A stretch of DNA of 6,880 bases. It comes from Candidatus Peregrinibacteria bacterium (GTDB taxonomy: Bacteria > Patescibacteria > Gracilibacteria > UM-FILTER-43-11). Made by a program: the position numbers and the translations under genes. The DNA lies in contig JAUXFE010000035.1 of the NCBI GenBank assembly GCA_030620215.1, positions 1-6,880 on the forward strand, in the 5' to 3' direction. The notes beneath the pieces were generated by a model, which had not been told where the DNA came from, made no database searches, and saw only the letters and a program-made list of their open reading frames with translations. Positions 5,833 to 6,880 of the stretch are shown piece by piece; within the stretch, counting starts at the first letter, position 1; each line of letters begins with the position of its first letter.

Positions 5833-5879
5833 TTAATCGATTGGTCGTCCCGCCAAGGCGGGACCAGGCCCACCATTAA
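5793..5879 (+). repeat. Partial tandem duplication of the tRNA 3' half with the T arm replaced by a palindrome
   Basis: Unit 1 (5793-5836) is the tRNA from the anticodon loop to past CCA; unit 2 (5835-5879) repeats its flanks. CGATTGGTCGT is identical at 5796-5806 and 5838-5848, and CCAGGCCCACCATTAA is identical at 5821-5836 and 5864-5879. Between them unit 1 has the T arm (14 nt), while unit 2 has CCCGCCAAGGCGGGA (15 nt). The second copy keeps the acceptor strand and CCA but no D arm or anticodon, so it cannot be a tRNA by itself. Its end supplies the stop codon of the peptidase gene (TTA at 5876-5878 on the plus strand). Confidence 0.9.
5847..5864. terminator. GC-rich hairpin between convergent tRNA and peptidase gene, possible bidirectional terminator
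   Basis: GTCCCGCC (5847-5854) and GGCGGGAC (5857-5864) form a perfect 8-bp palindrome around AA in an AT-rich region, placed between two genes that converge on it. It has no T-tract on either side, so it is not a canonical intrinsic terminator. It may instead stabilise RNA 3' ends or be a mobile palindromic repeat. Confidence 0.35.
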
Positions 5880-6781
5880 ACCGGTTTCGTTATTTTAGTT
5901 ACCGGCTGTACTTTGCGTCTTTCCTTTTTAGACATTTTTGCTAATTCCTCACCTGGCACATATTTTAATATTATGTTACTTTCACTGAATTTTTGTTTTA
6001 ATGCCCAATACCCCATTGTTTTTGCTTCATATTTGCTTTTGTTTTTCCAACCCAAAAAAATAACACTGTGATTACCATGATCGTCTGCTTTGTTTTTGTT
6101 ATTTACGAATATATGGTCTCCGGGTTCGAGTTTGTCTAATACATTATCTGGTGCACAATTTTTTCCACAGTTTTTCTCTTTTCCATATGTTTTTACTGTA
6201 TTAAAAATAGCCGGGCCTCTTGTAAAACCTGCAAGTTTATAAACTTTAGCTACAAAATCCCAGCAATTTTTTCTTACCAACCCTCTTTTTTCTGTGAGAT
6301 GTGCTACTTTTACAATCTTTTCGGCTTTACTAAGCGATTTGTCTTTTCTGATTTTTTCGAAATCAGAAGGTATTTCTATCGCTTCTTCCTCCTCTCTTTT
6401 TATTCTCTCATCAAGATCGGTTACTTTTTTTCTTTCAACTTCTTCTTTTAATTCCTCTTTTGTTTTTTTTGGTTTTTCAATTTCTTCTTTTAGCTCGGCT
6501 CTTGTTTTTTTGCTCTTTGGTTTTTTGGGCATTTTATCTTTTATGTCCAATGCTGTCGCCAAAGCAAAGGCACCAACACATGCTCCAAATACGCCCTGTT
6601 TTAACTTTGCATTTTCTCCTTTCGTGAAAAAGTCTCCAATCCATTTAAACATTTTTTTAAAGCCTTCAGTAGTTCTTTGCATAGTCAATTCAAGCCCTTT
6701 TAGAGCTTTTTTTGTCCCCACTTCAGGTGTAACTTGTGTTAATTGTGATGTAACCTCTGGTTTTCTGTAGAATTGGTTCAT
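5876..6781 (-). CDS. Membrane-anchored NlpC/P60-like cysteine peptidase or amidase
   Basis: From ATG 6781 the protein is 301 aa. A GTG at 6814 is in frame but lies inside the predicted extended -10, so it is rejected. Residues 1-60 have no clear domain; 61-80 (GVFGACVGAFALATALDI) is a single hydrophobic segment, probably a membrane anchor. Residues 81-137 are highly charged, with a doubled motif KKTRAELKEEIEK / KKTKEELKEEVER, likely a helical stalk. Residues 165-275 resemble the NlpC/P60 fold: NCWDFVAKVYKLAG with candidate nucleophile Cys173, LEPGDHIFV (218-226), and HGNHSVIFLGW with candidate catalytic His238. Cys205 and Cys209 (CGKNC) are extra. Such enzymes cut peptidoglycan peptides or act as amidases. 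A Lys/Arg-rich tail ends the protein. The family call rests on motif order; the third catalytic residue was not identified, and a CHAP-type enzyme is the alternative. Confidence 0.68.
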   Translation of the reverse strand: MNQFYRKPEVTSQLTQVTPEVGTKKALKGLELTMQRTTEGFKKMFKWIGDFFTKGENAKLKQGVFGACVGAFALATALDIKDKMPKKPKSKKTRAELKEEIEKPKKTKEELKEEVERKKVTDLDERIKREEEEAIEIPSDFEKIRKDKSLSKAEKIVKVAHLTEKRGLVRKNCWDFVAKVYKLAGFTRGPAIFNTVKTYGKEKNCGKNCAPDNVLDKLEPGDHIFVNNKNKADDHGNHSVIFLGWKNKSKYEAKTMGYWALKQKFSESNIILKYVPGEELAKMSKKERRKVQPVTKITKPV

Positions 6782-6804
6782 AAAAAATTCAATATTATCT
6801 ATAT

Positions 6805-6833
6805 ATTTTAGCACAAATTGTGGGTTTTATCAA
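6805..6833 (-). promoter_or_regulatory. Promoter of the peptidase gene
   Basis: On the minus strand TTGATA (6833-6828, five of six), a 17-nt spacer and TAAAAT (6810-6805, five of six) with TGC just before the -10 make the best promoter in the window. The -10 ends 23 nt before the ATG at 6781. This fixes the start: the alternative GTG (6814-6812) overlaps the extended -10 and would not be in the mRNA. Confidence 0.78.
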
Positions 6834-6839
6834 TTGAAT

Positions 6840-6880
6840 GCTAAAATATTTCTGATTTCGGAATTCAGATTTCTGATTCT
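6840..6880. repeat. AT-rich imperfect repeat at the right edge
   Basis: TTTCTGATT appears twice (6849-6857 and 6870-6878) around GGAATTCAG, and TCTGATTTCGGAATTCAGA is partly palindromic. It resembles in style the other low-complexity intergenic blocks of this window, but it is cut by the window edge and no gene is seen in it. Confidence 0.5.

Noticed and set aside
6294..6770. 158-aa plus-strand ORF rich in Ser/Phe
   Set aside because: It is the complement of the Lys/Glu-rich stalk of the peptidase gene and shows no domain.
6782..6814. GTG start of the peptidase at 6814
   Set aside because: GTG is part of the GTGCTAAAAT extended -10, upstream of the expected transcript start.

Overview
The window looks like chromosomal DNA from a Patescibacteria (CPR) bacterium. 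The evidence is a PrgI-family membrane protein translationally coupled to a TraC-like protein (a gene pair typical of CPR genomes), an AT-rich sequence, mRNA leaders without Shine-Dalgarno motifs, AT-rich intergenic repeats and an S-layer-homology (SLH) surface protein. UGA behaves as a stop (it ends efp at the expected C-terminus), so groups that read UGA as glycine are unlikely. I infer the phylum from gene content and cannot name a lower taxon.

All six protein genes are on the minus strand; the only plus-strand gene is a tRNA. From right to left: an NlpC/P60-like cysteine peptidase with a membrane segment (6781-5876); a tRNA with anticodon CAU, probably tRNA-Ile2 (5757-5832, plus strand), whose 3' half is partly duplicated; an inositol-monophosphatase-family phosphatase (5632-4850); elongation factor P (4730-4167); a 255-bp AT-rich spacer bounded by a perfect 23-bp inverted repeat; a secreted 672-aa mosaic protein with three SLH repeats (3911-1893); a 236-bp spacer with a promoter and a 149-bp inverted-repeat element; PrgI with a long Lys/Pro/Gln repeat tail (1656-307); and the start of a TraC-like gene that runs off the left edge (305-1). 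No gene-free stretch exceeds 300 bp.

Four minus-strand genes have a recognisable promoter with an extended -10 (TGnTATAAT-like). In three of them (peptidase, phosphatase, efp) the -10 lies 23-26 nt from the ATG and no ribosome-binding site is visible. prgI is the exception, with a 182-nt gap; removing the 149-bp inverted-repeat element would leave 33 nt. I infer that the element inserted between the promoter and the gene and now forms a structured leader.

prgI and the traC-like gene probably start an operon for a type IV secretion-like or conjugation-like envelope machine, whose VirB4-type ATPase would be expected beyond the left edge. The SLH protein and the peptidase are also envelope proteins; efp, the phosphatase and the tRNA are housekeeping genes. 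No complete new system is visible. The least expected items are the tRNA 3'-half duplication with its T arm replaced by a GC palindrome, the prgI leader element, the repeat-grown PrgI tail, and an EF-P with alanine where the modified lysine normally sits.
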